Made by a program: the position numbers and the translations under genes. This document shows, one piece after another, positions 1-6,136 of a stretch of DNA of 13,804 nt. The stretch's first letter is position 1, and every line of letters begins with the position of its first letter. The notes beneath the pieces were generated by a model. It was not told the DNA's origin. It searched no databases and saw nothing but the letters and a program-made list of their open reading frames with translations. The stretch comes from an uncultured Ruminococcus sp. Lineage in GTDB: Bacteria; Bacillota; Clostridia; Oscillospirales; CAG-272. The stretch lies in the NCBI GenBank assembly GCA_902791785.1, contig CADAXH010000019.1, positions 1-13,804 of the forward strand. The letters run 5' to 3'.

Positions 1-330
1 AAGCTGCCTTTCGAGAGTTGCTATAAGCTGCTTGATTTCTTTCTTTTCAGAATCGGTCAGATTATCCCTTTCACCTTTAGCATACGCAGTAATAAGAAAA
101 ATCTCCTCGTATACTTCAAAATCAACGTAAATGACGCGAACGCTTCCACTTTTTTTTTTTTTTTTGAAAGCAAAACGCATTTTTCGCACTCCGCCTGTTC
201 CTTGCATGACTGATCCGACTTTTGGATCAGCTAGAAGCTGTTCTTGAAGCCTCTTCAAATCGTCATCATTAAGGCCCATATCCTTCCAGCGCGCACGAAA
301 AATTGGCAGTTCAACAAACGTCCTTGTCAT
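1..330 (-). CDS. RelE/HigB-type toxin of a type II toxin-antitoxin module (3' end cut by window)
   Basis: The reading frame starts at ATG 330-328 and stays open for 110 codons to the window edge, so the gene is partial; family members are usually about 105-115 aa, so little should be missing. The protein begins MTRTFVELPIFRARW and carries the family pattern of a 'G(T)G.RKMRFAF' strand, then 'SGSVRVIYVDF', then 'EIFLITAYAKGERDNLT', followed by a C-terminal helix. Known members of this family are ribosome-dependent mRNA-cleaving toxins. AAGGAAGG lies 7 nt upstream of the ATG, supporting this start. The toxin gene comes first, so an Xre-type antitoxin would be expected just beyond position 1 (inference, not visible). 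Oddity: codons 56-60 are all AAA, part of a 16-base homopolymer (150-165), where relatives normally have an E-x-R-G-K-like stretch of the same length. Family call is firm; exact subfamily is not. Confidence 0.82.
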   Translation of the reverse strand, partial: MTRTFVELPIFRARWKDMGLNDDDLKRLQEQLLADPKVGSVMQGTGGVRKMRFAFKKKKKSGSVRVIYVDFEVYEEIFLITAYAKGERDNLTDSEKKEIKQLIATLERQL

Positions 331-354
331 TTGGCATCCTTCCTTTTCGAGCCA

Positions 355-383
355 ATTATACCCTATTAAATAGGGTATGTCAA
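355..383 (-). promoter_or_regulatory. Consensus vegetative promoter of the toxin gene
   Basis: Read on the minus strand, TTGACA (383-378) and TATAAT (360-355) are both perfect matches to the SigA consensus and are 17 bases apart. Transcription would start near 348, leaving a leader of under 20 nt before the ATG at 330. A consensus promoter this strong is normally kept in check by a repressor, which fits the palindrome in its spacer. Confidence 0.9.
358..378. promoter_or_regulatory. Perfect 21-bp palindrome in the promoter spacer, probable autoregulation operator
   Basis: Arms ATACCCTATT and AATAGGGTAT are exact reverse complements around a single central base. The palindrome fills the spacer and overlaps the inner bases of both the -10 and -35 boxes of the toxin promoter. 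Type II toxin-antitoxin operons are typically repressed by their antitoxin or toxin-antitoxin complex bound at such sites; assigning the site to this module is inference. Confidence 0.75.
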
Positions 384-438
384 TTCTTTTCAATAAAAAA
401 CCGCAATAATTCAAATTGCAATTTCAATGAAAATTAGC

Positions 439-478
439 AAAAAAACAGGATTACTACCTTTGAAAAATAGTAACCCTG
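439..478 (-). terminator. Rho-independent terminator of the tRNA-Ser gene
   Basis: On the minus strand, an 11-bp stem (CAGGGTTACTA with TAGTAATCCTG, one G-T pair) closes an 11-nt loop and is followed directly by seven T. It begins 4 nt after the tRNA 3' end, so it ends the tRNA transcript and separates it from the toxin promoter. Confidence 0.85.
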
Positions 479-481
479 AAC

Positions 482-573
482 TGGCGGAGAAGAAGAGATT
501 CGAACTCTTGAACCGCTTATGACGGTTACACGATTTCCAGTCGTGCGCCCTCGACCAACTAGGCGACTTCTCC
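482..573 (-). tRNA. tRNA-Ser (anticodon GGA)
   Basis: The 92-nt gene runs from 573 down to 482 with an encoded CCA end. Acceptor stem GGAGAAG pairs with CTTCTCC, followed by discriminator G. The anticodon arm is CACGA-CTGGAAA-TCGTG, giving anticodon GGA (reads UCC/UCU). A long variable arm (near ACCGTCATAAGCGGT) marks it as class II serine tRNA, and the T arm AAGAG-TTCGAAT-CTCTT is intact. All stems pair, so it should be functional. Confidence 0.97.
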
Positions 574-591
574 AATAAAAATTGCTTGCTT

Positions 592-620
592 ATCGTACCA
601 CATAAAAACACATTAGTCAA
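592..620 (-). promoter_or_regulatory. Promoter of tRNA-Ser
   Basis: On the minus strand TTGACT (620-615) and TACGAT (597-592) are separated by 17 bases, and the -10 box lies about 18 nt upstream of the tRNA 5' end. It sits between the terminator of the lipoprotein gene and the tRNA, so the tRNA is its own transcription unit. Confidence 0.75.
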
Positions 621-640
621 TAGAAAACATACACATTTCT

Positions 641-677
641 TTGCAGAAATCAGGCCGTTCCGAGTTCCGGAACGGCC
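641..677 (-). terminator. Probable terminator of the lipoprotein gene
   Basis: A perfect 10-bp GC-rich stem (GGCCGTTCCG with CGGAACGGCC) and 5-nt loop lie 6 bases past the stop codon of the lipoprotein gene. The following tract on the minus strand (TGATTTCTGC) is only moderately T-rich, so termination may be incomplete. Confidence 0.7.
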
Positions 678-683
678 ATAACT

Positions 684-2144
684 TTACTGTTTCTGAGGAA
701 TATCCGGTGCGTCTATTCTGCTCCAGATGGCGCTGCTGCACACATCTATTACAAAGTAACCCCTGAGTCTGTCTTTGTTGTATGTTTTTTCGACTTCCTG
801 TTCAGTGTATTCTGTGCCGTTTGTGAAATTCATTGCTGTAGTCTGGTTTGTCAGATCTCTCTTGTAGTCTTCGTCGGTGTACTTCAGTCCGAGTTTTTGA
901 AGAACAGCATACCCGGTCAGAATTCTCAGAACTTCCTTCTTCGACTGCTCGTCTATGTAAGATTCGAGATCTGTTGTTCCGTACATTGCAACAAGCACTT
1001 CATTCCTTGAATATGCCATCCCGTTTGCCTTGTAATAGTTTTCAACATATGCAATGTTTGTTTCGATTGTTTCCCTGCAGATTTTGTTGTAAAGAGTGAG
1101 CATCTTTTCGGGATATTTTATTATTGACGAATTGTCCGATACGTATGTCATTATTTCGTACTTGACATAATTCGAAATGCGGAGTCCTTCTTTAAGTTCG
1201 TAAAGATTTGCATAATCCGTGTTTTCTCTTACAGTCTTGTCCGCGTCATATATCGCCTTGATTTCAACTGAGAACACCGCGTCCTTTCCGGCAATTCTCT
1301 CGTCACTGTAAGAATATGGTATTGTGAGAGAAACATCAAATTTGTCTCCTGCTTTATGTCCGAGAAGACTGGTTTCAAATCTGTTGAAGAGATATCCGTT
1401 TCCTACCTGCAGGCCGTAATTGTCGTCACTTCCGCCTTCAAATTCAGTACCTGAAATAGTCCCCTTGAATGAGATGATTACCCAGTCGCCTATCTCAACT
1501 GTCTCCTTGTTTGATTCATAGCATCTGAAGAAACTCTCAACGTTCGTGTATATGGAAGAATCTGCATAGTCGTAAGTGTCAATGTCAGACATCTTTTCGC
1601 CTGTTGGATATACCCTTGTAAGAAGTACGGTGTACCTGACATTCTTCCCTGCAAGAGAAGCATTCGGATAACTGTCTTCGTAACTTGATACAAATGAAAA
1701 GGCCGTTCCGAGCGGAGCATTTCTGTGTTCCTGTGTTTCCTTGGAAGTATCGTCTACCTTCCATCTCAGTCCGTAATCGAACAGGTAGTTGTCTTTGCTT
1801 TCTCCTATTTTGTAACCTTTAAAAGAGTTTCCGTCCGTGTCATAACACATGTCTTCTACTCTTGTATAAGTTGCGGATTCGCCCGTCCCTTCAACGATTT
1901 CCGTTGTTATGTAATAGTCAACTATGTCGCCGATGCTCAGCTTAATGCTTTTTGTGGTAAGCGAATTTTTCTTCCTGTACTCACTGTACAGCTGTTCGGC
2001 AAGTTTGTAGTCAATCTTCGAGATGTCATAGAGATTCACATATTCACTCATGTCCTCTTCTCCTGGATTGAATGAACAACCGGCAAGAAGAGTGATCACC
2101 ATGATTACACTCAGTACAAGTGCTGTAATTCTGGTCTTTCCCAT
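684..2144 (-). CDS. Trigger-factor-like FKBP-type peptidyl-prolyl isomerase lipoprotein
   Basis: 486 aa. A lipoprotein signal peptide is clear: charged start (MGKTR), hydrophobic stretch 8-20 and lipobox LLAGC with Cys23, so the mature protein should be anchored outside the membrane. Residues about 215-299 (from VEIGDWVIISFKGTISG to the strand AVFSVEIKAIY) match the FKBP-like fold of trigger factor, with 'GHKAGDKFDVSLTIP' in the middle. Residues about 300-470 are helix-rich like a trigger-factor C-terminal domain. Residues about 67-179 look like a second, diverged copy of the FKBP unit. It likely helps fold or isomerise exported proteins; whether the isomerase activity is retained is not known. 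It starts 16 nt after the stop of the isomerase-like gene, with AAAGGG 10 nt before the ATG, and is the last gene of its transcript. Confidence 0.82.
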   Translation of the reverse strand: MGKTRITALVLSVIMVITLLAGCSFNPGEEDMSEYVNLYDISKIDYKLAEQLYSEYRKKNSLTTKSIKLSIGDIVDYYITTEIVEGTGESATYTRVEDMCYDTDGNSFKGYKIGESKDNYLFDYGLRWKVDDTSKETQEHRNAPLGTAFSFVSSYEDSYPNASLAGKNVRYTVLLTRVYPTGEKMSDIDTYDYADSSIYTNVESFFRCYESNKETVEIGDWVIISFKGTISGTEFEGGSDDNYGLQVGNGYLFNRFETSLLGHKAGDKFDVSLTIPYSYSDERIAGKDAVFSVEIKAIYDADKTVRENTDYANLYELKEGLRISNYVKYEIMTYVSDNSSIIKYPEKMLTLYNKICRETIETNIAYVENYYKANGMAYSRNEVLVAMYGTTDLESYIDEQSKKEVLRILTGYAVLQKLGLKYTDEDYKRDLTNQTTAMNFTNGTEYTEQEVEKTYNKDRLRGYFVIDVCSSAIWSRIDAPDIPQKQ

Positions 2145-2160
2145 ATAAAAAGAACCCTTT

Positions 2161-2994
2161 CTATTTGTTGAATGTATTATATTTTTTCAGGCTGTCATAT
2201 AAGTAGTCGAGTGACTTGTTCAGCCTGTCAGTGTTGATTGTTCCGTCTTCTTTGAGCGCGGGAGACTCCAGAACCACTTTTCCTTTGTATCCAGGCATAT
2301 TCGAAAACAGATGTTCGAAATCTATTATTCCCTCGTCATAATGGAGGATGGGTCTGATGAAACCGATGTCATTCTTTTTTCCGTTGAATGAACTGACGTG
2401 GACATGCTCAACATTTTTCCAGAGACTGCTTTTGAATATGTCCATGTACTGGTCGTGATAAGCAGCAAATCTGGTATCAAAAGTGAATGAGATCCGAGGG
2501 TATTCTTCGTATAGTATTTTCCACACTGAAAGCGGGTCTGAATACACACAGGGTATGTTCTCAATTGTCAGCTTCAAGCCTAGATTTTCAGCTATTTTAT
2601 ACATTTGGTTAAGATGCTTCTTTGCCCTGTGTATCTGGGAATCGGATTTTGGTCCTCCCCACAGGTGAAGAACAGCTGTTTTTGCACTGGTCAGTGATGC
2701 GGCATACATGTTGTCTTCATAGAGTTTAAGTGCGTTATTGTCGTCCTCGTCCGTTCCTTCCGAGAACAACACACCTATCATCTTGTCCAGATGAACTGAG
2801 TGGATTTTTACACCGCTCTTCTCTGTTTCCTTGGCGATTTCATTCAGCCTGTCCTTCCAGACAGACATGAACAGAAGTTCAATTCCGTCGCAGTGAAGCT
2901 TCTCATATATCCCCGGGATGATTGTGTAGTCGGCGTTGTTCGCTTTACCGATGAAGGTTCCCGTCGACGCCAAAACAAGATTTCTGTCTGTCAA
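2161..2994 (-). CDS. Sugar phosphate isomerase/epimerase family protein (xylose isomerase-like TIM barrel)
   Basis: 277 aa from a TTG start at 2994-2992. The start is chosen because ACGGAG lies 10 nt upstream and the protein then begins MTDRNLVLASTGTFIGK, as usual for the first barrel strand. The frame stays open back to a TTG at 3060, but that start lacks a ribosome binding site and adds 22 residues of unlikely sequence. Landmarks in the 277-aa numbering: 'IELLF' near 38-42, 'HLWGG' near 110, 'IENIP' near 144, 'FDTRFAAYH' near 172, 'HVHVSS' near 197, and 'VVLESPAL' near the end. These give the His/Glu/Asp metal-site pattern of AP-endonuclease-2/xylose-isomerase-like barrels. The substrate cannot be told from sequence. 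It is co-transcribed with the lipoprotein gene behind it. Confidence 0.8.
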   Translation of the reverse strand: MTDRNLVLASTGTFIGKANNADYTIIPGIYEKLHCDGIELLFMSVWKDRLNEIAKETEKSGVKIHSVHLDKMIGVLFSEGTDEDDNNALKLYEDNMYAASLTSAKTAVLHLWGGPKSDSQIHRAKKHLNQMYKIAENLGLKLTIENIPCVYSDPLSVWKILYEEYPRISFTFDTRFAAYHDQYMDIFKSSLWKNVEHVHVSSFNGKKNDIGFIRPILHYDEGIIDFEHLFSNMPGYKGKVVLESPALKEDGTINTDRLNKSLDYLYDSLKKYNTFNK

Positions 2995-3067
2995 AACATC
3001 AATTCTCCGTTTCCAAAAATAATGACGATGATTTGGAGAACCATCGCCAAAAGCGCACAAAACAATT

Positions 3068-3091
3068 GCATGCCGGGAAAGCCCCGCACGC
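3068..3091 (-). terminator. GC-rich hairpin between ireB and the isomerase gene, possible terminator or leader structure
   Basis: Arms GCATGCCGGG and CCCCGCACGC pair at 9 of 10 positions (one G-T pair, one mismatch) around a 4-nt loop. On the minus strand it is followed by AATTGTTTTG, a weak T-rich tract. It may stop ireB transcription partly, or act as structure in the leader of the isomerase mRNA. Confidence 0.4.
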
Positions 3092-3110
3092 TGAAATAAT
3101 TGTACTTGGA

Positions 3111-3139
3111 ATTATATCAGATTCCGAGATATCCGCGAA
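3111..3139 (-). promoter_or_regulatory. Possible extended -10 promoter for the isomerase-lipoprotein genes
   Basis: On the minus strand TGATATAAT (3119-3111) matches the extended -10 pattern TGnTATAAT, and its TGA is also the stop codon of ireB. The -35 at 17 bases (TTCGCG) is poor, as is common for extended -10 promoters. It would give a leader of about 110 nt that contains the 3068-3091 hairpin. Confidence 0.45.
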
Positions 3140-3377
3140 TCATCGCGTTGAGCAGCTCATTTCTGTCTATCTTACGAATCAGGGCGCGAGCGTTCTTGTG
3201 GTTTGTTATATATGTCGGATCTTCTGACAAAATATAGCCTGCCAACTGATTTATCGGATTATATCCTTTTTCAAGGAGCGCATCATATACCTGACGCAGA
3301 ATGTTTCTCGTCTCAGCTTCGTTTTCAGAACTGATTGAAAAAGTAATTGTTTGATTGTAATCTGAACCGTTTTCCAT
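3117..3377 (-). CDS. ireB: IreB family regulatory phosphoprotein (UPF0297/YrzL)
   Basis: 86 aa from ATG 3377-3375; AAAGGA lies 10 nt upstream. An in-frame TTG at 3383 is only 4 nt from that site and is less likely. The family core is plain: 'VYDALLEKGYNPINQLAGYI', then 'SEDPTYITNHKNARALIRKI' and 'LLNAMIRGYL', close in sequence and length to Enterococcus IreB (about 89 aa). In Enterococcus, IreB is a cytoplasmic target of the PASTA-domain Ser/Thr kinase IreK and tunes cephalosporin resistance; the N-terminal TxTF here (Thr10, Thr12) may correspond to the phosphorylated threonine region (inference). In many Firmicutes this gene sits with alaS, ruvX and yrzB, but none of those is visible here. 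It has its own promoter, divergent from the queA operon. Confidence 0.9.
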   Translation of the reverse strand: MENGSDYNQTITFSISSENEAETRNILRQVYDALLEKGYNPINQLAGYILSEDPTYITNHKNARALIRKIDRNELLNAMIRGYLGI

Positions 3378-3407
3378 AATCAAAAGTTCCTTTCGAGATA
3401 TGAGTAG

Positions 3408-3436
3408 ATTTTACTACATTTCTCGGCTTTTTTCAA
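3408..3436 (-). promoter_or_regulatory. Promoter of ireB
   Basis: On the minus strand TTGAAA (3436-3431) and TAAAAT (3413-3408) are 17 bases apart. The predicted start near 3401 gives a leader of about 25 nt to the ireB ATG. Confidence 0.75.
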
Positions 3437-3456
3437 TAGTTTCCGCTCACATTCCC

Positions 3457-3485
3457 TTGCTATATATATTTTTTCGCTGTAAAAT
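3457..3485 (+). promoter_or_regulatory. Promoter of the acidic protein-queA-miaA operon
   Basis: TTGCTA (3457-3462) and TAAAAT (3480-3485) are 17 bases apart, about 30 nt before the first ATG at 3515. It is divergent from the ireB promoter, the two -35 boxes being about 20 bp apart, so a single regulator could affect both. Confidence 0.7.
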
Positions 3486-3514
3486 ATAAGCATTATATTG
3501 AACGGAGAGTGCTT

Positions 3515-4129
3515 ATGGAAATTAAACGCAGAGATTTTTCGGATAAAATGATAGCAGCAAAGGAACGCGAACTGATTGAACAGATAGAAAACCTGCTGGA
3601 TGAATATAAAGAAAAGTTCACGGCAATAGGATATGAACTTGTTCTTCAGCCTCAGAGAAAGACCGATGACGAGTATTCTTTCCATGCGCTGGATCTCGAT
3701 ACACCCAGAAAATATGATGTAGGTTATTCAAGCCAGGCACGAATCTCTGTCAGAAAGCCAAAAGATGCTCCGATTATGGAAGACAATTCCGCTGAGGAAG
3801 AAGTGCTGGAAGACGCAGAAAGAATGGGGCTGGACACGGTTGAGGAGGAAAACGAAGAAGTCGAAGCAGAAGAAACTTCTCTTTCCGATGAAGAAAGCGA
3901 ACAGCTTGAAAATGACCGCATTCTGGAAGAATCCGAAGACGAACTCAAGCGCACCGCTGCCTATCTCGTTGTAATGCTCGCGCGCATTTACAAAACATTT
4001 TTCAGGGAGATGGTAAGCGTCACAGACAATCTTGATTCCGTAAAGGAAGACCTTGACGAATTCCTGGTCAAACTCGAGGAAGAAAAACAGAAAGAATTGT
4101 GCGAAATAGCAAAAACAACCGAGGAATAA
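3515..4129 (+). CDS. Hypothetical acidic protein with coiled-coil ends
   Basis: 204 aa from ATG 3515; GGAG at 3504-3507 is 7 nt upstream, while an in-frame GTG at 3509 is too close to it. I do not recognise the family. Residues 1-45 are helical and rich in Lys/Glu ('AAKERELIEQIENLLDEYKE'). Residues 46-88 look like a short folded part with 'YSFHALDLDTPRKYDVGYSS'. Residues 89-145 are strongly acidic and low in complexity, probably disordered. Residues 146-165 are hydrophobic ('AAYLVVMLARIYKTFF') and amphipathic rather than clearly transmembrane, and 166-204 form a charged helix. There is no signal peptide, so it is probably cytoplasmic. It is first in the operon, 9 nt before queA, so it may be tied to tRNA modification only by co-expression. 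Confidence 0.75.
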   Translation: MEIKRRDFSDKMIAAKERELIEQIENLLDEYKEKFTAIGYELVLQPQRKTDDEYSFHALDLDTPRKYDVGYSSQARISVRKPKDAPIMEDNSAEEEVLEDAERMGLDTVEEENEEVEAEETSLSDEESEQLENDRILEESEDELKRTAAYLVVMLARIYKTFFREMVSVTDNLDSVKEDLDEFLVKLEEEKQKELCEIAKTTEE

Positions 4130-4138
4130 TCGATTTTC

Positions 4139-5206
4139 ATGATAAAAAACAAATTGACAGAAACGAGTCTGAAAACGTCAGATTTCTATTTTGATCTCCC
4201 GAAGGAGCTCATCGCCCAGCACCCCAGCGAACCCAGGGATGCCGCCAGGCTGCTTGTCCTTGACAGAAACAGCAAGACAATTGAACACAGGATTTTCAGG
4301 GACATAACCGAGTATTTCAGACCCGGAGACGTTCTTGTGATCAATGACTCGAAAGTCATACCGGCAAGGATATACGGACACAAGGCGGGAGAAGGATCGG
4401 CTGCTGTCGAATTTCTGCTTTTGAGACAGAAGTCTCTTGACAGATGGGAAGTTCTCGTAAAGCCCGGAAAAAGACTGAAGCCCGGCGCAACAGTCATTTT
4501 CGGCGAAGGTCTGCTGAGTGCGACCATCGATGAAATAGTTGAAGACGGAAACAGAATAGTCACATTCAGTTATGACAAGTCAAGGGGAAACCTGTTCTCT
4601 ATTCTCGATGAAATAGGGCACATGCCTCTTCCGCCGTACATAACTGAAGAAATACGGGACAACAGCGAATACCAGACAGTATATGCAAATGAAGAAGGCT
4701 CATCAGCCGCACCGACCGCAGGACTTCATTTTACCGAGGAACTCCTGGATAAAATCCGTGCTATAGGAGTTAAAATAGTGCCCGTCATGCTTCATGTCGG
4801 ACTGGGAACATTCAGGCCTGTCAAGGCGGACAACATAAAAGACCATATAATGCACAGCGAATTCTTCTCCGTCACGGAACAGGCAGCAGAAACGATAAAC
4901 TCGTGCCGCAGATCCGGAGGAAGAATCATCTGCTGCGGAACCACTTCATGCAGAACCCTGGAAAGCTGTTCTGACGAAAACGGAGTAGTACATGCGATGT
5001 GCGACGACACAGGCATTTTCATTTACCCCGGATACAGGTTCAAAGCGACCGATGCACTCATAACAAATTTCCATCTTCCCGAGAGCACCCTCATAATGCT
5101 CGTTTCAGCATTTGCGGGAACAGATTTTGTAATGGATGCCTATAAAACCGCCGTTGAAGAAAAATACAGATTCTTCTCTTTCGGCGACGCAATGCTGATT
5201 ATATGA
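4139..5206 (+). CDS. queA: S-adenosylmethionine:tRNA ribosyltransferase-isomerase (QueA)
   Basis: 355 aa, normal length for the family. QueA transfers and isomerises the ribose part of SAM onto preQ1 at tRNA position 34 to give epoxyqueuosine. Diagnostic stretches are 'LPKELIAQHPSEPRDAARLL' (20-39), 'VLVINDSKVIPARI' (65-78), 'EVLVKPGKRLKPG' (104-116), 'GHMPLPPYI' (160-168), 'EEGSSAAPTAGLHFTEELL' (185-203), 'VGLGTFRPVKADNIKDHIMH' (220-239) and 'ITNFHLPESTLIMLVSAF' near the C-terminus. The ATG at 4139 is 9 nt after the previous stop; GAGGA at the end of the previous gene is the likely ribosome site, although 13 nt away. The N-terminus is about 10 residues longer than usual. Its stop overlaps the miaA start (ATGA). 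Confidence 0.97.
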   Translation: MIKNKLTETSLKTSDFYFDLPKELIAQHPSEPRDAARLLVLDRNSKTIEHRIFRDITEYFRPGDVLVINDSKVIPARIYGHKAGEGSAAVEFLLLRQKSLDRWEVLVKPGKRLKPGATVIFGEGLLSATIDEIVEDGNRIVTFSYDKSRGNLFSILDEIGHMPLPPYITEEIRDNSEYQTVYANEEGSSAAPTAGLHFTEELLDKIRAIGVKIVPVMLHVGLGTFRPVKADNIKDHIMHSEFFSVTEQAAETINSCRRSGGRIICCGTTSCRTLESCSDENGVVHAMCDDTGIFIYPGYRFKATDALITNFHLPESTLIMLVSAFAGTDFVMDAYKTAVEEKYRFFSFGDAMLII

Positions 5207-6135
5207 AAAACAACGTTATCATCTCAGTGATCGGACCTACCGCCTCGGGCAAGAGCGGGCTGGCAATGGATCTGTGTTCAATACTTGACAGGGATATCGT
5301 TTCGACCGACTCCATGCAGATTTACAAGGGTATGGACATCGGAACGGCCAAGCCATCCGAGCAGGATCTGCTCAGAGTCAGACACCACATGATTGACATA
5401 GTAACACCCGATGTGAATTATTCGGTGGCAGATTATGCCTCGGATGCCAAATCATGCATTGAGAACCTGTTTAAAGAAAACAGGGGCATTGTGCTGTGCG
5501 GAGGAACCGGACTGTACGAGAATTCAATCCTCGGAAACATAAACTATTCCGAAGAAAACACAGACCCTGATTACAGACTTCAGCTTGAAAAAACAGCCGA
5601 AACGGAAGGGCCTGAAGTTCTCCACGGAATGCTTGAAAAAATAGACCCGGACGCAGCAAAGTCAATACACTGCAACAATGTCAAGAGGGTCATACGCGCA
5701 CTTGAAATTTACAAAGTCACGGGCATGACAAAAACCGAACACGACAGGCAGAACAATGTGGGCTCATCTTACGAATATGTCCGGATAGGCATAGACTACT
5801 CAGACAGACAAAACCTTGTTGACCGGATCAACAGAAGAGTTGATCTGATGTTTGAAGAGGGCCTTGCCGACGAAGTGTCTTCCCTTCTGGCCAAAGGATA
5901 CCTGACTCCGGATTCGACAGCCGGTCAGGCAATCGGATACAAGGAGACAATTGATTATCTTAAAGGCACCGCATCCCTTGAAGAGACAAAGGAAGCGATA
6001 AAAATATCCACAAGACAATACGCAAAAAGACAATTGACATGGTTCAGAAGATACAAAGATGTCAACTGGATATTTGCGGATCTGGACCCCGAAAGATCTC
6101 TTATAGACAAAGCGAAAGATTGTTTAGGAATTTGA
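5203..6135 (+). CDS. miaA: tRNA dimethylallyltransferase (MiaA)
   Basis: 310 aa, full length. MiaA transfers the dimethylallyl group to N6 of A37 in tRNAs that read codons starting with U, which includes serine tRNAs like the one at 482-573. Visible motifs are the P-loop GPTASGKS (11-18), DSMQIYKGMDIGTAKP (36-51), GGTGLY (100-105), NVKRVIRALE (159-168), AGQAIGYKE (240-248) and RQYAKRQLTWFR (271-282). The start overlaps the queA stop by 4 nt, pointing to translational coupling. In many bacteria miaA is next to mutL or hfq; here it is paired with queA. Confidence 0.97.
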   Translation: MKNNVIISVIGPTASGKSGLAMDLCSILDRDIVSTDSMQIYKGMDIGTAKPSEQDLLRVRHHMIDIVTPDVNYSVADYASDAKSCIENLFKENRGIVLCGGTGLYENSILGNINYSEENTDPDYRLQLEKTAETEGPEVLHGMLEKIDPDAAKSIHCNNVKRVIRALEIYKVTGMTKTEHDRQNNVGSSYEYVRIGIDYSDRQNLVDRINRRVDLMFEEGLADEVSSLLAKGYLTPDSTAGQAIGYKETIDYLKGTASLEETKEAIKISTRQYAKRQLTWFRRYKDVNWIFADLDPERSLIDKAKDCLGI

Positions 6136-6136
6136 C

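Noticed and set aside
150..165. T16 run on the plus strand as part of a terminator
   Set aside because: No stem precedes it on the plus strand, and it lies within an intact coding frame on the other strand.
409..428. Near-palindrome centred on AAATTGCAATTT between the tRNA terminator and the toxin promoter
   Set aside because: The 12-bp core is exact but entirely A/T apart from the central GC, and the flanks hold a mismatch. In such A/T-rich spacer DNA this can arise by chance, and it is upstream of the promoter rather than in it.
1725..2075. Open frame of 116 codons on the plus strand inside the foldase gene (also 848-1099)
   Set aside because: Antisense to a well-supported lipoprotein gene, with no ribosome site and no family-like sequence; it reflects codon bias of the real gene.
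2995..3060. N-terminal extension of the isomerase-like protein from TTG 3060
   Set aside because: No ribosome site before it and the 22 added residues do not resemble the family; the TTG at 2994 has ACGGAG upstream.
3486..3514. preQ1 riboswitch in front of the queA operon
   Set aside because: The leader between the promoter and the first start is only about 20-25 nt, too short for a riboswitch, and no such fold is seen just before queA itself.
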